Shown: positions 44,436-54,458 of the stretch, piece by piece
Position numbering within the stretch: position 1 is the stretch's first letter
Layout of the letters: each line of letters starts with the position of its first letter
NCBI RefSeq assembly: GCF_008039575.1
Contig: NZ_VDUY01000003.1
Coordinates: 248,001 to 312,000 of the forward strand
Length of the DNA: 64,000 nucleotides
Direction of reading: 5' to 3'
DNA from: Zeimonas arvi
GTDB taxonomy: Bacteria; Pseudomonadota; Gammaproteobacteria; Burkholderiales; Burkholderiaceae_E
The notes under the pieces: generated by a model
Seen by the model: the letters and a program-made list of their open reading frames with translations, nothing else
The model's database searches: none
Told to the model about the DNA's origin: nothing
Program-made: the position numbers and the translations under genes

Positions 44436-45809
44436 TCAGAGCGCGAGGTCGACCGTTTCGAGATGTTCCGGCACGCGGACCTTCCAGCCGAAGGTCTCCT
44501 TGATCCGCTGGCGCAGCGCGTCGGCGGCCTGCGGCTCGCCGTGGGTCACCCAGACCTGGCCCGGCGGCCGCTCGATCGCGGCAAGCCACTCGATCAGCTC
44601 GTCGGCATCGGCATGCGCGGAAAACCCCTCGAGCTGGGTGACCGACGCCCGCACCGGATACCACTCGCCGTGGATCTTGACTTCGGTTGCCCCGCCGACG
44701 ATGGCCGCGCCGCGCGTGCCGCCGGCCTGGAAGCCCGCGAACACGATGTGGTTGGCCGGATCCGGCGCGAGGCGCTTGAGGTGATGCAGCACCCGCCCGC
44801 CGGTGGCCATGCCGCTGGCCGAGATGATGATCGACGGCATGTGCAGCCCAGCGATCGCCTTCGACTGCTCGGGCGTATTGGCCAGTTGCGCGACCTTGAA
44901 CATCGCGGTGGTCTCCTCGGCGGAGAGCCGGTGGTATTGCCTGAAGCGCCGGTACAGCTTCGTGGCGTCGATCGCCATCGGGCTGTCGAGGAAGACCGGG
45001 ATGTCCGGGATTTCGCCGCGCTGCTTGAGCCGGGCGATCGCGTGCATCAGCAGCTGCGCGCGGCCGACCGCGAAGGACGGGATCAGCACGGTGCCGCCGC
45101 GCGCGGCGGTCTGGACGATCGCCTTGGCGAGGATGGCCTCGGTGTCCTCGTCGACATGCCTGCGATCGCCGTAGGTCGACTCGACGACCAGCGTGTCGGC
45201 AGCGGGAATGGTGCGCGGCGGGCGCATCAGCAGGTCATTGCTGCGGCCCAGGTCGCCGCTGAACACCAGCGTGCGCTTGCCCTTGCGGAAGGTGACGGAG
45301 GCCGCGCCCAGCAGGTGGCCGGCCGGAGTCAGCTCGGCCTGCAGCCCGCCGCTCAGCCCGCCGCTCAGCCCGAAGGGCTCGTCGAAGGACACCGGCTCGA
45401 TCAGCGACAGCGCCAGTTCGGCGTCGCGCACCGTGTAGATCGGTTCGGCGGGCGCGTGCTTCGTGTAGCCGTGCCGGTTCGCGTATTCGGCCTCTTCCTC
45501 CTGCAGCCGAGCGCTGTCGCGCAGCAGGATCTCGCACAGCTCGGCGGTGCCGCGGGTGGCGTAGACCTTGCCGCGAAAGCCGCTGCGGGCCAGCACCGGC
45601 AGCCAGCCGCTGTGGTCGAGGTGGGCGTGCGTGAGCACCACCTCCTCGATCTGGCGCAGCGGCATCGGAAACGGCTGCCAGTTGCGCTCGCGCAGCTTCT
45701 TGAAGCCCTGGAACAGCCCGCAGTCGACGAGGATCTGCGCGTCGCCGGTGTCGATCAGGTAGCGCGAGCCGGTCACCGTGTCGGCCGCGCCTGCGAAGGT
45801 CAGTTTCAT
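44436..45809 (-). CDS. Beta-CASP metallo-beta-lactamase-fold nuclease
   Basis: This 457-residue protein is an RNA-nuclease-type member of the MBL/beta-CASP family. It has the metal motif THAHLDHSG (residues about 59-67), the later DLGRSNDLLMRP with conserved Asp, the beta-CASP motifs VVESTYGDRRH, VLIPSFAVGRAQ and ISASGMATGGRVLHHL, and a C-terminal EGFSAHADADELIEWL and VTHGEPQAADAL. A short imperfect repeat (GLSGGLSGGLQ) sits near residue 150. The ATG at 45809 is chosen because the long upstream frame is not conserved. It is likely an RNA-processing enzyme; a role with nearby genes is unknown. Confidence 0.92.
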   Translation of the reverse strand: MKLTFAGAADTVTGSRYLIDTGDAQILVDCGLFQGFKKLRERNWQPFPMPLRQIEEVVLTHAHLDHSGWLPVLARSGFRGKVYATRGTAELCEILLRDSARLQEEEAEYANRHGYTKHAPAEPIYTVRDAELALSLIEPVSFDEPFGLSGGLSGGLQAELTPAGHLLGAASVTFRKGKRTLVFSGDLGRSNDLLMRPPRTIPAADTLVVESTYGDRRHVDEDTEAILAKAIVQTAARGGTVLIPSFAVGRAQLLMHAIARLKQRGEIPDIPVFLDSPMAIDATKLYRRFRQYHRLSAEETTAMFKVAQLANTPEQSKAIAGLHMPSIIISASGMATGGRVLHHLKRLAPDPANHIVFAGFQAGGTRGAAIVGGATEVKIHGEWYPVRASVTQLEGFSAHADADELIEWLAAIERPPGQVWVTHGEPQAADALRQRIKETFGWKVRVPEHLETVDLAL

Positions 45810-45900
45810 GAGCGGAATGGTCTCACGAGCCGCGCGCCGATGGATGCTGATAAATTTCCGTGCGCCGACCCCCGGCACAACAGTCATGGAGACGACAACG

Positions 45901-46869
45901 ATGAGACTCTTCCGCGCGGCGACGCTCGCCCTCGGCGCTTCGCTCGCCCTCGCCGCCCCGATCGCCGGCGCCCAGGCCTGGCCGTCGAAACCGGTCAAGA
46001 TCGTGGTCACCTTCCCGACCGGCGGCGCGCCGGACATCCTGGCGAGGCTCTTCAGCGAGAAGGCGCAGCTCGGCCAGCCGGTCATCGTGGACAACAAGCC
46101 CGGCGCCGGCGGCAACATCGGTGCGGACATCGTGGCCAAGTCGGCCCCCGACGGCCACACGATCGTGATGGGCACCGTGGGCACCCACTCGATCAACGGC
46201 TCGGTGTTCGCGAAGATGCCCTACGACATGGTCAAGGACTTCGCCCCGGTGTCGCTGATCGCGTCCACGCCGAACCTGCTGGTGGTGAACAACGACCTGC
46301 CGGTGAAGACGGTCCAGGACCTGATCGCCCACGCCAAGGCGAATCCGGACAAGCTGTCCTTCGGCTCGCCGGGGATCGGCACCTCGGTGCACGTGTCGGG
46401 CGAGCTCTTCAAGTCGATGGCCGGCGTGAAGATGACGCACGTGCCCTACAAGGGGCGGCAGTTCGCCATCCCCGACCTGATCGGCGGGCAGATCCAGCTG
46501 ATGTTCGACAACATGCCGTCGGCGCTGCCGATGGCCCGCGAGGGCAAGATCCGGGCAGTGGCCCAGACGGGCGCGAAGCGCTCGCCGGCCGCCCCTGACG
46601 TGCCGACCGTGGCCGAGAGCGGCCTGCCCGGCTTCGAGGCGACTTCCTGGTTCGCGCTGTTCGCCCCGGCCGGCACGCCCAAGGAAGTCGTCGACAAGAT
46701 CGCGGCCGAGGCGCAGCGCATCTACAAGCTGCCCGAGGTGGCCGAGCGGCTGGCCAAGCTGGGCCTCGACCCGATCCTCTCGACGCCCGAGGACCTCGCG
46801 AAGTACCAGGCCGCCGAGATCGCCAAGTGGGCGAAGGTGGTAGAGGAGTCGGGCGCGCGCGTGGAATGA
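45901..46869 (+). CDS. TctC/Bug-family tripartite tricarboxylate-type solute-binding protein
   Basis: This 322-residue secreted protein has a signal peptide (MRLFRAATLALGASLALAAP with cleavage near AGAQA, residue 24). The mature part is TctC-like: WPSKPVKIVVTFPTGGAPD, IVDNKPGAGGNIGADIVAKS and KMTHVPYKGRQFAIPDLIGG. Such proteins bind carboxylates and are very numerous in Burkholderiales, often without a linked transporter, as here. I chose the ATG at 45901, with GGAG upstream, over an in-frame ATG at 45886 that lacks a ribosome site. Its ligand is unknown. Confidence 0.9.
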   Translation: MRLFRAATLALGASLALAAPIAGAQAWPSKPVKIVVTFPTGGAPDILARLFSEKAQLGQPVIVDNKPGAGGNIGADIVAKSAPDGHTIVMGTVGTHSINGSVFAKMPYDMVKDFAPVSLIASTPNLLVVNNDLPVKTVQDLIAHAKANPDKLSFGSPGIGTSVHVSGELFKSMAGVKMTHVPYKGRQFAIPDLIGGQIQLMFDNMPSALPMAREGKIRAVAQTGAKRSPAAPDVPTVAESGLPGFEATSWFALFAPAGTPKEVVDKIAAEAQRIYKLPEVAERLAKLGLDPILSTPEDLAKYQAAEIAKWAKVVEESGARVE

Positions 46870-46897
46870 GGGCGCCCCGGCGAAGCGGCTGCGCGGC

Positions 46898-48034
46898 TTA
46901 CTGGAAGAACTCCTTCACGCGGTCCATCCAGCCCTTGGTCTGGGGACTGTGCTTGGGGTCCTTCAGCGAGGCCTCGAGCTCGCGCAGCAGCTTCTTCTGG
47001 TGCTCGGTCAGGCGCACCGGCGTCTCGATCGCGATGTGCACGTACAGGTCGCCCGGATAGCTGGCCCGCAACCCCTTGATGCCCTTGCCGCGCAGCCGGA
47101 GCTGCTTGCCCGACTGCGTGCCCTCGGGCAGCTCGATCTCGGCCTTGCCGTCGAGCGTGGGCACGTCGATCGTGCCGCCCAGCGCGGCGGTGGTGATGCC
47201 GATCGGCACCTCGCAGTGCAGGTCGTCGCCGTCGCGCTGGAACACCGAGTGCTCGCGCACCCGGATCTCCACGTACAGGTCGCCCGGCGGGCCGCCGTTC
47301 AGACCGGGCTCGCCGTTGCCGGCCGAGCGGATCCGCATCCCGTCGTCGATGCCGGCGGGGATCTTGACCTCCAGCGTCTTGGTCTTCTTCACCCGGCCCA
47401 CCCCGTCGCAGGCGGTGCAGGGATCGGGGATCACCTTGCCGGTGCCGTGGCAGGTCGGGCAGGTCTGCTGGATCGAGAAGAAGCCCTGCTGCACGCGCAC
47501 CGCGCCCTGCCCGTTGCAGGTGCCGCAGGTCTTGGGCTTGGTGCCCGGCTTGGCGCCGGTGCCATTGCAGGTGTCGCAGCTCTCCCAGCTCGGCACCCGG
47601 ATCTCGGTCGTGTAGCCGCGCGCGGCCTGCTCGAGCGTGATCTCCATCGCATAGCGCAGGTCGGCGCCGCGGTACATGCCGGCACGGCCGCCCCCGCCGC
47701 CCTGGCGGGCAGCACCGAAGATGTCGCCGAAGATGTCGCCGAACACATCGGCGAATCCGCCCGCACCGGCACCGAAGCCGCCCGGCCCGCCGCCGAAGCC
47801 CGCGTTCGGGTCCACGCCGGCGTGTCCGAAGCGGTCGTAGGCGTCGCGCTTCTGGGGCTCGGAGAGCGTCTCGTAGGCCTCCTTGACCTCCTTGAACTTC
47901 TCCTCGGCTTCCTTGCTGTCCGGATTGCGGTCCGGGTGGTACTTCATCGCAAGCTTGCGATACGCCTTCTTCAGCTCTTCGTCGGTCGCGTTCTTGGCGA
48001 CGCCGAGGACTTCGTAGTAGTCACGCTTTGCCAT
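46898..48034 (-). CDS. dnaJ: DnaJ co-chaperone
   Basis: DnaJ stimulates DnaK ATPase and delivers clients. The 378-residue protein has the J domain with HPD in [19 protein letters not shown], a Gly/Phe-rich linker (about residues 74-110), and four zinc-binding CxxCxGxG repeats ([32 protein letters not shown]), then the C-terminal client-binding domain. It is the last gene of grpE-dnaK-dnaJ. It is separated from dnaK by 168 bp that contain a 32-bp hairpin. Confidence 0.97.
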   Translation of the reverse strand: MAKRDYYEVLGVAKNATDEELKKAYRKLAMKYHPDRNPDSKEAEEKFKEVKEAYETLSEPQKRDAYDRFGHAGVDPNAGFGGGPGGFGAGAGGFADVFGDIFGDIFGAARQGGGGGRAGMYRGADLRYAMEITLEQAARGYTTEIRVPSWESCDTCNGTGAKPGTKPKTCGTCNGQGAVRVQQGFFSIQQTCPTCHGTGKVIPDPCTACDGVGRVKKTKTLEVKIPAGIDDGMRIRSAGNGEPGLNGGPPGDLYVEIRVREHSVFQRDGDDLHCEVPIGITTAALGGTIDVPTLDGKAEIELPEGTQSGKQLRLRGKGIKGLRASYPGDLYVHIAIETPVRLTEHQKKLLRELEASLKDPKHSPQTKGWMDRVKEFFQ

Positions 48035-48064
48035 GGTCGGCAGTCCGTTTCTCTGAATTGCACC

Positions 48065-48151
48065 GGCCCGGAGGGCCGAGGGAGGCCCCCTCCCGAGTCG
48101 CGGCCCGATATCCGCTTGGTCGGGAGGGGGCCTCCCTCGGCCCTCCGGGCC
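48065..48151 (-). repeat. Perfect 32-bp inverted repeat between dnaK and dnaJ
   Basis: Arms at 48065-48096 and 48120-48151 are exact reverse complements of 32 bases around a 23-base loop. In the dnaK-dnaJ message this would form a very stable hairpin, ending about 30 bases before the dnaJ start. There is no T-run, so it is more likely to attenuate, process or stabilise the transcript, lowering dnaJ relative to dnaK, than to be a full terminator. A role is inferred from structure only. Confidence 0.85.
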
Positions 48152-48202
48152 TTGGGGCGTTGCCCGCGGCCGGCTGGCCGGCCCCGGGCGTCGCTCGGCG
48201 GG

Positions 48203-50134
<1,932 letters not shown>

Positions 50135-50172
50135 GTTCTTCAATCCTCAGAGTCTGGATGTCTTGCGATTCA

Positions 50173-50200
50173 AGATGCGATTGCGCGGCCGGAATTCAAG
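50173..50200 (-). promoter_or_regulatory. Candidate second sigma-32 promoter directly upstream of dnaK
   Basis: On the minus strand CTTGAA (50200-50195) is followed after 14 bases by TCGCATCT (50180-50173). This has a perfect sigma-32 -35 and a partial match to the -10 CCCCATnT, with the same 14-base spacing as the stronger site before grpE. It lies in the 101-bp grpE-dnaK spacer and could let dnaK be raised independently. Confidence 0.55.
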
Positions 50201-50235
50201 TCGCCGGCGCGGCGGCCCGGCGCGTCCGGGGCCGC

Positions 50236-50826
50236 TCAGCCCTGCGCCACGGTGACCAGTGCCGGTCGGAGCACGCGGTCGTTGATCAGGTAGCCCTTCT
50301 GGAGCACGGAGACGACGTGATTGGCCGCCGCCGGCGGATTGGTCGAGCTGCCAGGCACCATCGAGATCGCCTGGTGCAGGTTCGGGTCGAACTTCTGCCC
50401 GGCAGGGTCGATGGCGATCAGCTTGTTCTTCTCGAACACCGTCGCGAGCAGGCGCAGCGTGGCCTCGACGCCTTCCTTCAGGTTCTCGATCGACGGCGCA
50501 TCGCTCGCCAGCGCCAGTTCGAGGCTGTCGCGCACCGGCAGCAGCGCCTCGGCGAAGGACTCGATGCCGTACTTGTGCGCCTTGGCGACCTCGTCCTGGC
50601 CGCGGCGGCGGACGTTCTCGGTCTCGGCGACCGCCCTCAGGTGCTGGTCCTGCAGCGCGGCGCATCTCGACTCGAGCTCGGCGCAGCGGGCCTCCAGCTC
50701 GGCCACGCGATCGGCGCCGGGCACCGGCGCGCCCTCGGCGGACTGCGGCGAGCCGGCGACCGTCGAGGCCTCGTTTCCGGAATGCTGGGGGGCTGCCCCC
50801 GGCTCTGCTCGCTGCGCGTCGGTCAT
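50236..50826 (-). CDS. grpE: GrpE nucleotide exchange factor
   Basis: GrpE releases ADP from DnaK. The 196-residue protein has an acidic, disordered start, a long coiled coil (about residues 40-85, [20 protein letters not shown]) and the conserved C-terminal beta domain ([36 protein letters not shown]). The ATG at 50826 has a strong AGAGGAAAG ribosome site. It is the first gene of grpE-dnaK-dnaJ and is served by a sigma-32 promoter. Confidence 0.96.
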   Translation of the reverse strand: MTDAQRAEPGAAPQHSGNEASTVAGSPQSAEGAPVPGADRVAELEARCAELESRCAALQDQHLRAVAETENVRRRGQDEVAKAHKYGIESFAEALLPVRDSLELALASDAPSIENLKEGVEATLRLLATVFEKNKLIAIDPAGQKFDPNLHQAISMVPGSSTNPPAAANHVVSVLQKGYLINDRVLRPALVTVAQG

Positions 50827-50854
50827 GCTTTCCTCTCAATTAAATCAATGACTT

Positions 50855-50871
50855 GCCGACATCTTGTCGGC
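50855..50871 (-). other. Short hairpin in the grpE leader
   Basis: GCCGACA (50855-50861) and TGTCGGC (50865-50871) form a perfect 7-bp stem with a 3-base loop, about 30 bases upstream of the grpE ATG and within the predicted leader transcript. It may influence translation or stability. No T-run follows. Confidence 0.4.
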
Positions 50872-50882
50872 ACAAAACCTGC

Positions 50883-50910
50883 AAATGGGGGCAGGCGCCG
50901 CGAATTCAAG
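50883..50910 (-). promoter_or_regulatory. Sigma-32 (RpoH) promoter of grpE-dnaK-dnaJ
   Basis: On the minus strand CTTGAA (50910-50905) is followed after 14 bases by CCCCATTT (50890-50883). Both hexamers and the spacing match the RpoH consensus CTTGAA-N13/14-CCCCATnT. It is located 57 bp upstream of the grpE start and immediately after hemH. It explains heat-shock control of the operon. Confidence 0.88.
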
Positions 50911-50952
50911 CGGCGAGTTGGCGCGCCTCGATGAACGGCGCGTCGGCGCGCT

Positions 50953-52062
50953 TCAGGCTTTCGCGCCTGCGGCCAGTGCCCGCTCGCGGCGCCGGGCCAG
51001 CGCGTCGCCGCGCCGGGCGGCCTGTTCCGGGTCTGGGCGCCGCGTGTCCCAGCCCGACAGGTGCCGGACCGCCAGCCGGCCCAGCGCGTCGACGAAGGCC
51101 GGCGAATCGTTCAGGCAGGCGATGTAGCGGAAGTCCGTGCCGCCGCTCTCGAGGAAGGCCTGCTTGCCTTCGATCGCGATCTCCTCGAGGGTCTCGAGGC
51201 AGTCCGACAAGAAGCCGGGGCAGACGACGTCGACCCGCCGCACGCCCGCCTTGCCCAGCTCGCGCAGCGCAGGCTCGGTGTAAGGCTGAAGCCATTCGGC
51301 GCGTCCGAAGCGCGACTGGAAGGTGACCACCCAGTCCGAAGCGCCCAGGCCCAGCCGTTGCGCGAGCAGGCGGCCGCTGGCCAGGCACTCGCAGTGATAG
51401 GGGTCGCCGGCCAGCAGCGTGCGCTTCGGCACGCCGTGAAAGCTCATGACCAGCTTGTCCGGGGGGCCGTCCTTCTCCCACTGATCGCGAATCCGGCCGG
51501 CCAGCGCGTCGAGCCAGCCCTCGTCGTCGTGGAAATCACGCACCCAGCGCAGCTCGGGCTGGTTGCGCCAGCGGGCGAGCTCCGCGTTGACCGCGTCGAC
51601 CGCGGTGGCGGTGGTCGAGCCGGCGTACTGGGGATAGAGCGGCAGGACCAGCAGCCGCTTCGGGTTGCGCTCGCGCAACTGCCTCAGCACGTCGGGAATC
51701 GACGGGTTGCCGTAGCGCATCGCGAAGGCCACGTCGGCCTCGTGCCCCTGCTTGCCCAGCCAGCCGCGCAGCAGCGTGGCCTGCCGGGCCGTGTTCACCA
51801 TCAGCGGCGAGCCTTCCGGTGTCCAGATCGATGCGTACTTGTGCGCCGACTTCGACGGCCGCGTCCGCAGGATGATCCCGTGCAGGATGGGCTTCCAGAC
51901 CAGCGCCGGAATCTCGACGACCCGCGGGTCGGACAGGAACTCGCGCAGGTAGCGGCGCACCGCGGCCGTCTCGGGCGCATCGGGCGTGCCGAGCTGCACC
52001 AGCAGGACCGCGGTGCGCTCGGGCATCGCATGGTCGAAGGCCGAGGCGGCAGTGAATCGCAT
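50953..52062 (-). CDS. hemH: Ferrochelatase
   Basis: HemH inserts ferrous iron into protoporphyrin IX to make haem. The 369-residue protein has AVLLVQLGTPDAPETAAVR, MRYGNPSIPDVLRQL, LVLPLYPQYAGSTTATAVDA, the active-site His in KLVMSFHGVPKRTL, and VVCPGFLSDCLETLEEI with the conserved acidic residues. A basic/Ala-rich tail of about 25 residues ends it. It lies upstream of grpE on the same strand; hemL is also in the window. Confidence 0.96.
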   Translation of the reverse strand: MRFTAASAFDHAMPERTAVLLVQLGTPDAPETAAVRRYLREFLSDPRVVEIPALVWKPILHGIILRTRPSKSAHKYASIWTPEGSPLMVNTARQATLLRGWLGKQGHEADVAFAMRYGNPSIPDVLRQLRERNPKRLLVLPLYPQYAGSTTATAVDAVNAELARWRNQPELRWVRDFHDDEGWLDALAGRIRDQWEKDGPPDKLVMSFHGVPKRTLLAGDPYHCECLASGRLLAQRLGLGASDWVVTFQSRFGRAEWLQPYTEPALRELGKAGVRRVDVVCPGFLSDCLETLEEIAIEGKQAFLESGGTDFRYIACLNDSPAFVDALGRLAVRHLSGWDTRRPDPEQAARRGDALARRRERALAAGAKA

Positions 52063-52071
52063 CGGGGATCC

Positions 52072-52389
52072 TCAGGCGAAGTCGAAGAACGGGGCAGGCC
52101 GGAGGATCTTGTTCTCCATCGTGACCAGCAGCGGCGAAGCCTTCTTCAGATAGGCCTGCCAGTCCGGATCGGCCGCAAGACCGGCACGGCGCTGCTCGCG
52201 GTCGGCGAGGTCGCGGTACTTCCACATGTGGACCACCTGGTTCAGCGGGCCGATGTCCTGGGAGACGAACCAGCCGAAGGGTTCGCCGAGATGGCGCTTC
52301 TGGATGGGCAGCCCTTCCCGTCCGTAGAGCTCGAGGAAGGCGGCGAGCGAGTCCGGGCGCAACTGGTAGGTGCGGTGGTCGAGGATCAT
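52072..52389 (-). CDS. NIPSNAP-family protein
   Basis: This 105-residue protein has the NIPSNAP/ferredoxin-like barrel features: ILDHRTYQLRPDSLAAFLEL at the start, GWFVSQDIGPLNQVVHMWKY, and RAGLAADPDWQAYLKKASPL. Such small dimeric proteins are soluble and their function is unclear. It lies 9 bases upstream of hemH on the same strand, so it may be co-transcribed. Confidence 0.85.
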   Translation of the reverse strand: MILDHRTYQLRPDSLAAFLELYGREGLPIQKRHLGEPFGWFVSQDIGPLNQVVHMWKYRDLADREQRRAGLAADPDWQAYLKKASPLLVTMENKILRPAPFFDFA

Positions 52390-52453
52390 GGGTCGGCGAG
52401 AGGGGGGAAGGTGGAAGGGAGCAGGGGAAGCCCGGCGCGGCGCGGTTTGCGCC

Positions 52454-53494
52454 TCATCCCGATTCGTGGCGCGTGGGGTTGCCGTGGCTCAGGGCGGAGG
52501 ACACCAGGCGCGCGGTGATGTCGACGATCGGGATCACCCGCTCGTAGGCCATGCGGGTGGGGCCGATCACCCCGAGCGTGCCGATGATGCGGCCGTCGGC
52601 CTCGTAGGGCGCGACGACCACGCTGAGCTGGTCCATGGGCACGAGCTCGGACTCGCCGCCGATGAAGATCTGGACCCCCTGCGCACGGCTCGAGGCGTCG
52701 AGCAACTGGACCAGGCCGGTCTTCTGCTCGAAGAGGTCGAACAGGCGCCGCATCCGGTCGACGTTGTCGGACAGGTCGGCCACGCCGACCAGGTTGCGCT
52801 CGCCGGAGATGACGACCGGCTCGGCCTCTTCGGTGAGGGCCCGGGTGCTGGCCTCGACCGCTTTCTGCATCAGCGCGGTGATGTCGTCGCGCAGCGAGGC
52901 CAGCTCGCGCTGCAGCCGATCGCGGATCGCGCCGAAGTCCAGCCCCGCGTAATGCTGGTTGATGTAGTTGGCCGCTTCGGTGAGCTGGGACGGGCTGTAG
53001 TCGCGCTCGGTGCTCAGGATCCGGTTCTGCACGTCGCCCTCGGGGGTGACGATGATCAGCAGCAACCGGCGGTCGGACAGGCGCAGGAACTCGACCTGCC
53101 GGAACAGCGAGGCGCGGCGCGGGGTCATGACGACCCCGGCGAAATGCGAAAGGTTCGAGAGCAGCGAGGCGGCGGTGGACAGCAGGCGCTGAGGCTCGTC
53201 GGCCCGCAGCCGGCCCTCGATCTGCTCGGTCTGTCCGTGCTCGAGCGGCTGGACCGTGAGCAGCGTGTCGACGAACAGCCGGTAGCCGCGCGGCGTGGGC
53301 ACCCTGCCCGCCGAGGTGTGCGGGCTGGCGATCAGGCCCATCTCCTCGAGGTCGGCCATCACGTTGCGGATCGTGGCCGGCGACAGGTCCAGGCCGGAGT
53401 GCCGGGACAACGTGCGTGAGCCCACCGGCTGGCCATCGGCGATGTACCGTTCGATCAGGGTCTTGAGCAGCGTTTGCGCGCGGGCGTCCAGCAT
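52454..53494 (-). CDS. hrcA: HrcA heat-inducible repressor
   Basis: HrcA represses heat-shock genes by binding CIRCE operators. The 346-residue protein has the winged-helix start ([49 protein letters not shown] as two pieces), [19 protein letters not shown] and the C-terminal [18 protein letters not shown] and [22 protein letters not shown] saw no CIRCE element (TTAGCACTC-N9-GAGTGCTAA) in the window, so its targets, probably groES-groEL, lie elsewhere. The gene is divergent from nadK. Confidence 0.95.
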   Translation of the reverse strand: MLDARAQTLLKTLIERYIADGQPVGSRTLSRHSGLDLSPATIRNVMADLEEMGLIASPHTSAGRVPTPRGYRLFVDTLLTVQPLEHGQTEQIEGRLRADEPQRLLSTAASLLSNLSHFAGVVMTPRRASLFRQVEFLRLSDRRLLLIIVTPEGDVQNRILSTERDYSPSQLTEAANYINQHYAGLDFGAIRDRLQRELASLRDDITALMQKAVEASTRALTEEAEPVVISGERNLVGVADLSDNVDRMRRLFDLFEQKTGLVQLLDASSRAQGVQIFIGGESELVPMDQLSVVVAPYEADGRIIGTLGVIGPTRMAYERVIPIVDITARLVSSALSHGNPTRHESG

Positions 53495-53565
53495 CCTTTC
53501 ATTCTAAGACGAGTTGCCGATCGGCCGCGCGATCCGGCGCGGCCCTTGTGGTGTAATGCGCTTCG

Positions 53566-54456
53566 ATGAGATCCCCGTTCCGCACCGTCGCCCTGGCCGG
53601 GCGCTACCAGACCGAAGGCGTCGCGCCGGCGATCGCGCAGATCGGCGACTTCCTGCGCGCGCGCGGGATGTCGGTGCTGCTCGAGCGCGGCACCGCCGAG
53701 TCGATCGGCCGGCCCGACGAGGCCGCGGACGCCGAGGAAATCGGTCACCAGGCGGACCTGGCCGTGGCGGTGGGCGGCGACGGCACCATGCTGGGCCTGG
53801 CCCGCGAGCTGGCCCCCTACGAGGTGCCGCTGGTCGGCATCAATCACGGCCGGCTGGGCTTCGTCACCGACATCGCGCTGGAAAACTGGCACGACGCGCT
53901 GGGCATGATCCTCGACGGCCACTACCACGCCGAGGAGCGCACGCTGCTCACCGCGCGGGTGGTGCGCGACCAGGAGATCGTCTGGAGCGCGCTGGCCATG
54001 AACGACGTGGTGGTGAACCGCTCTTCGCGCACCGGCATGATCGAGCTGCAGGTGCACGTCGACGACCTGTACATGTACAGCCAGCGGGCCGACGGCCTGA
54101 TCGTGGCCACGCCCACCGGCTCGACGGCCTACGCGCTGTCGGCCAACGGACCGATCCTTCACCCGCAGGTGCAGGGCATCGTGATGGTGCCGGTCGCGCC
54201 GCAGGCGCTGTCCAACCGGCCCATCGTGCTGCCCGACGACGTGACCATCACGATCCGGGTGGTCGAGGGCCGCGAACCTCGGGTGGCCGGCGACATGCAG
54301 GTGTTCAGCGACCTGCACGTGGGCGACGACATCATCGTGCAGCGCGCGCCCTTCCGCTGCCGCTTCCTGCACCCGCCCGACTACACCTACTACGCCACGC
54401 TGCGCGGCAAGCTCAACTGGCACGAACTGCCGATCCTGCAACAGCGCAAACGCTGA
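53566..54456 (+). CDS. nadK: NAD kinase
   Basis: NadK makes NADP+ from NAD+ and ATP. The 296-residue protein has the GGDG motif in VAVGGDGTMLGLARELA, VGINHGRLGFVTDI, MNDVVVNRSSRTGMIEL, and the conserved DGLIVATPTGSTAYALSANGP region. It begins 71 bp from the divergent hrcA start and ends 2 bases before recN. Standard betaproteobacterial placement. Confidence 0.96.
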   Translation: MRSPFRTVALAGRYQTEGVAPAIAQIGDFLRARGMSVLLERGTAESIGRPDEAADAEEIGHQADLAVAVGGDGTMLGLARELAPYEVPLVGINHGRLGFVTDIALENWHDALGMILDGHYHAEERTLLTARVVRDQEIVWSALAMNDVVVNRSSRTGMIELQVHVDDLYMYSQRADGLIVATPTGSTAYALSANGPILHPQVQGIVMVPVAPQALSNRPIVLPDDVTITIRVVEGREPRVAGDMQVFSDLHVGDDIIVQRAPFRCRFLHPPDYTYYATLRGKLNWHELPILQQRKR

Positions 54457-54458
54457 CC

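Noticed and set aside
50827-53565. Possible CIRCE operator near grpE or hrcA
   Set aside because: No TTAGCACTC/GAGTGCTAA pair was seen; the promoter found is of sigma-32 type.
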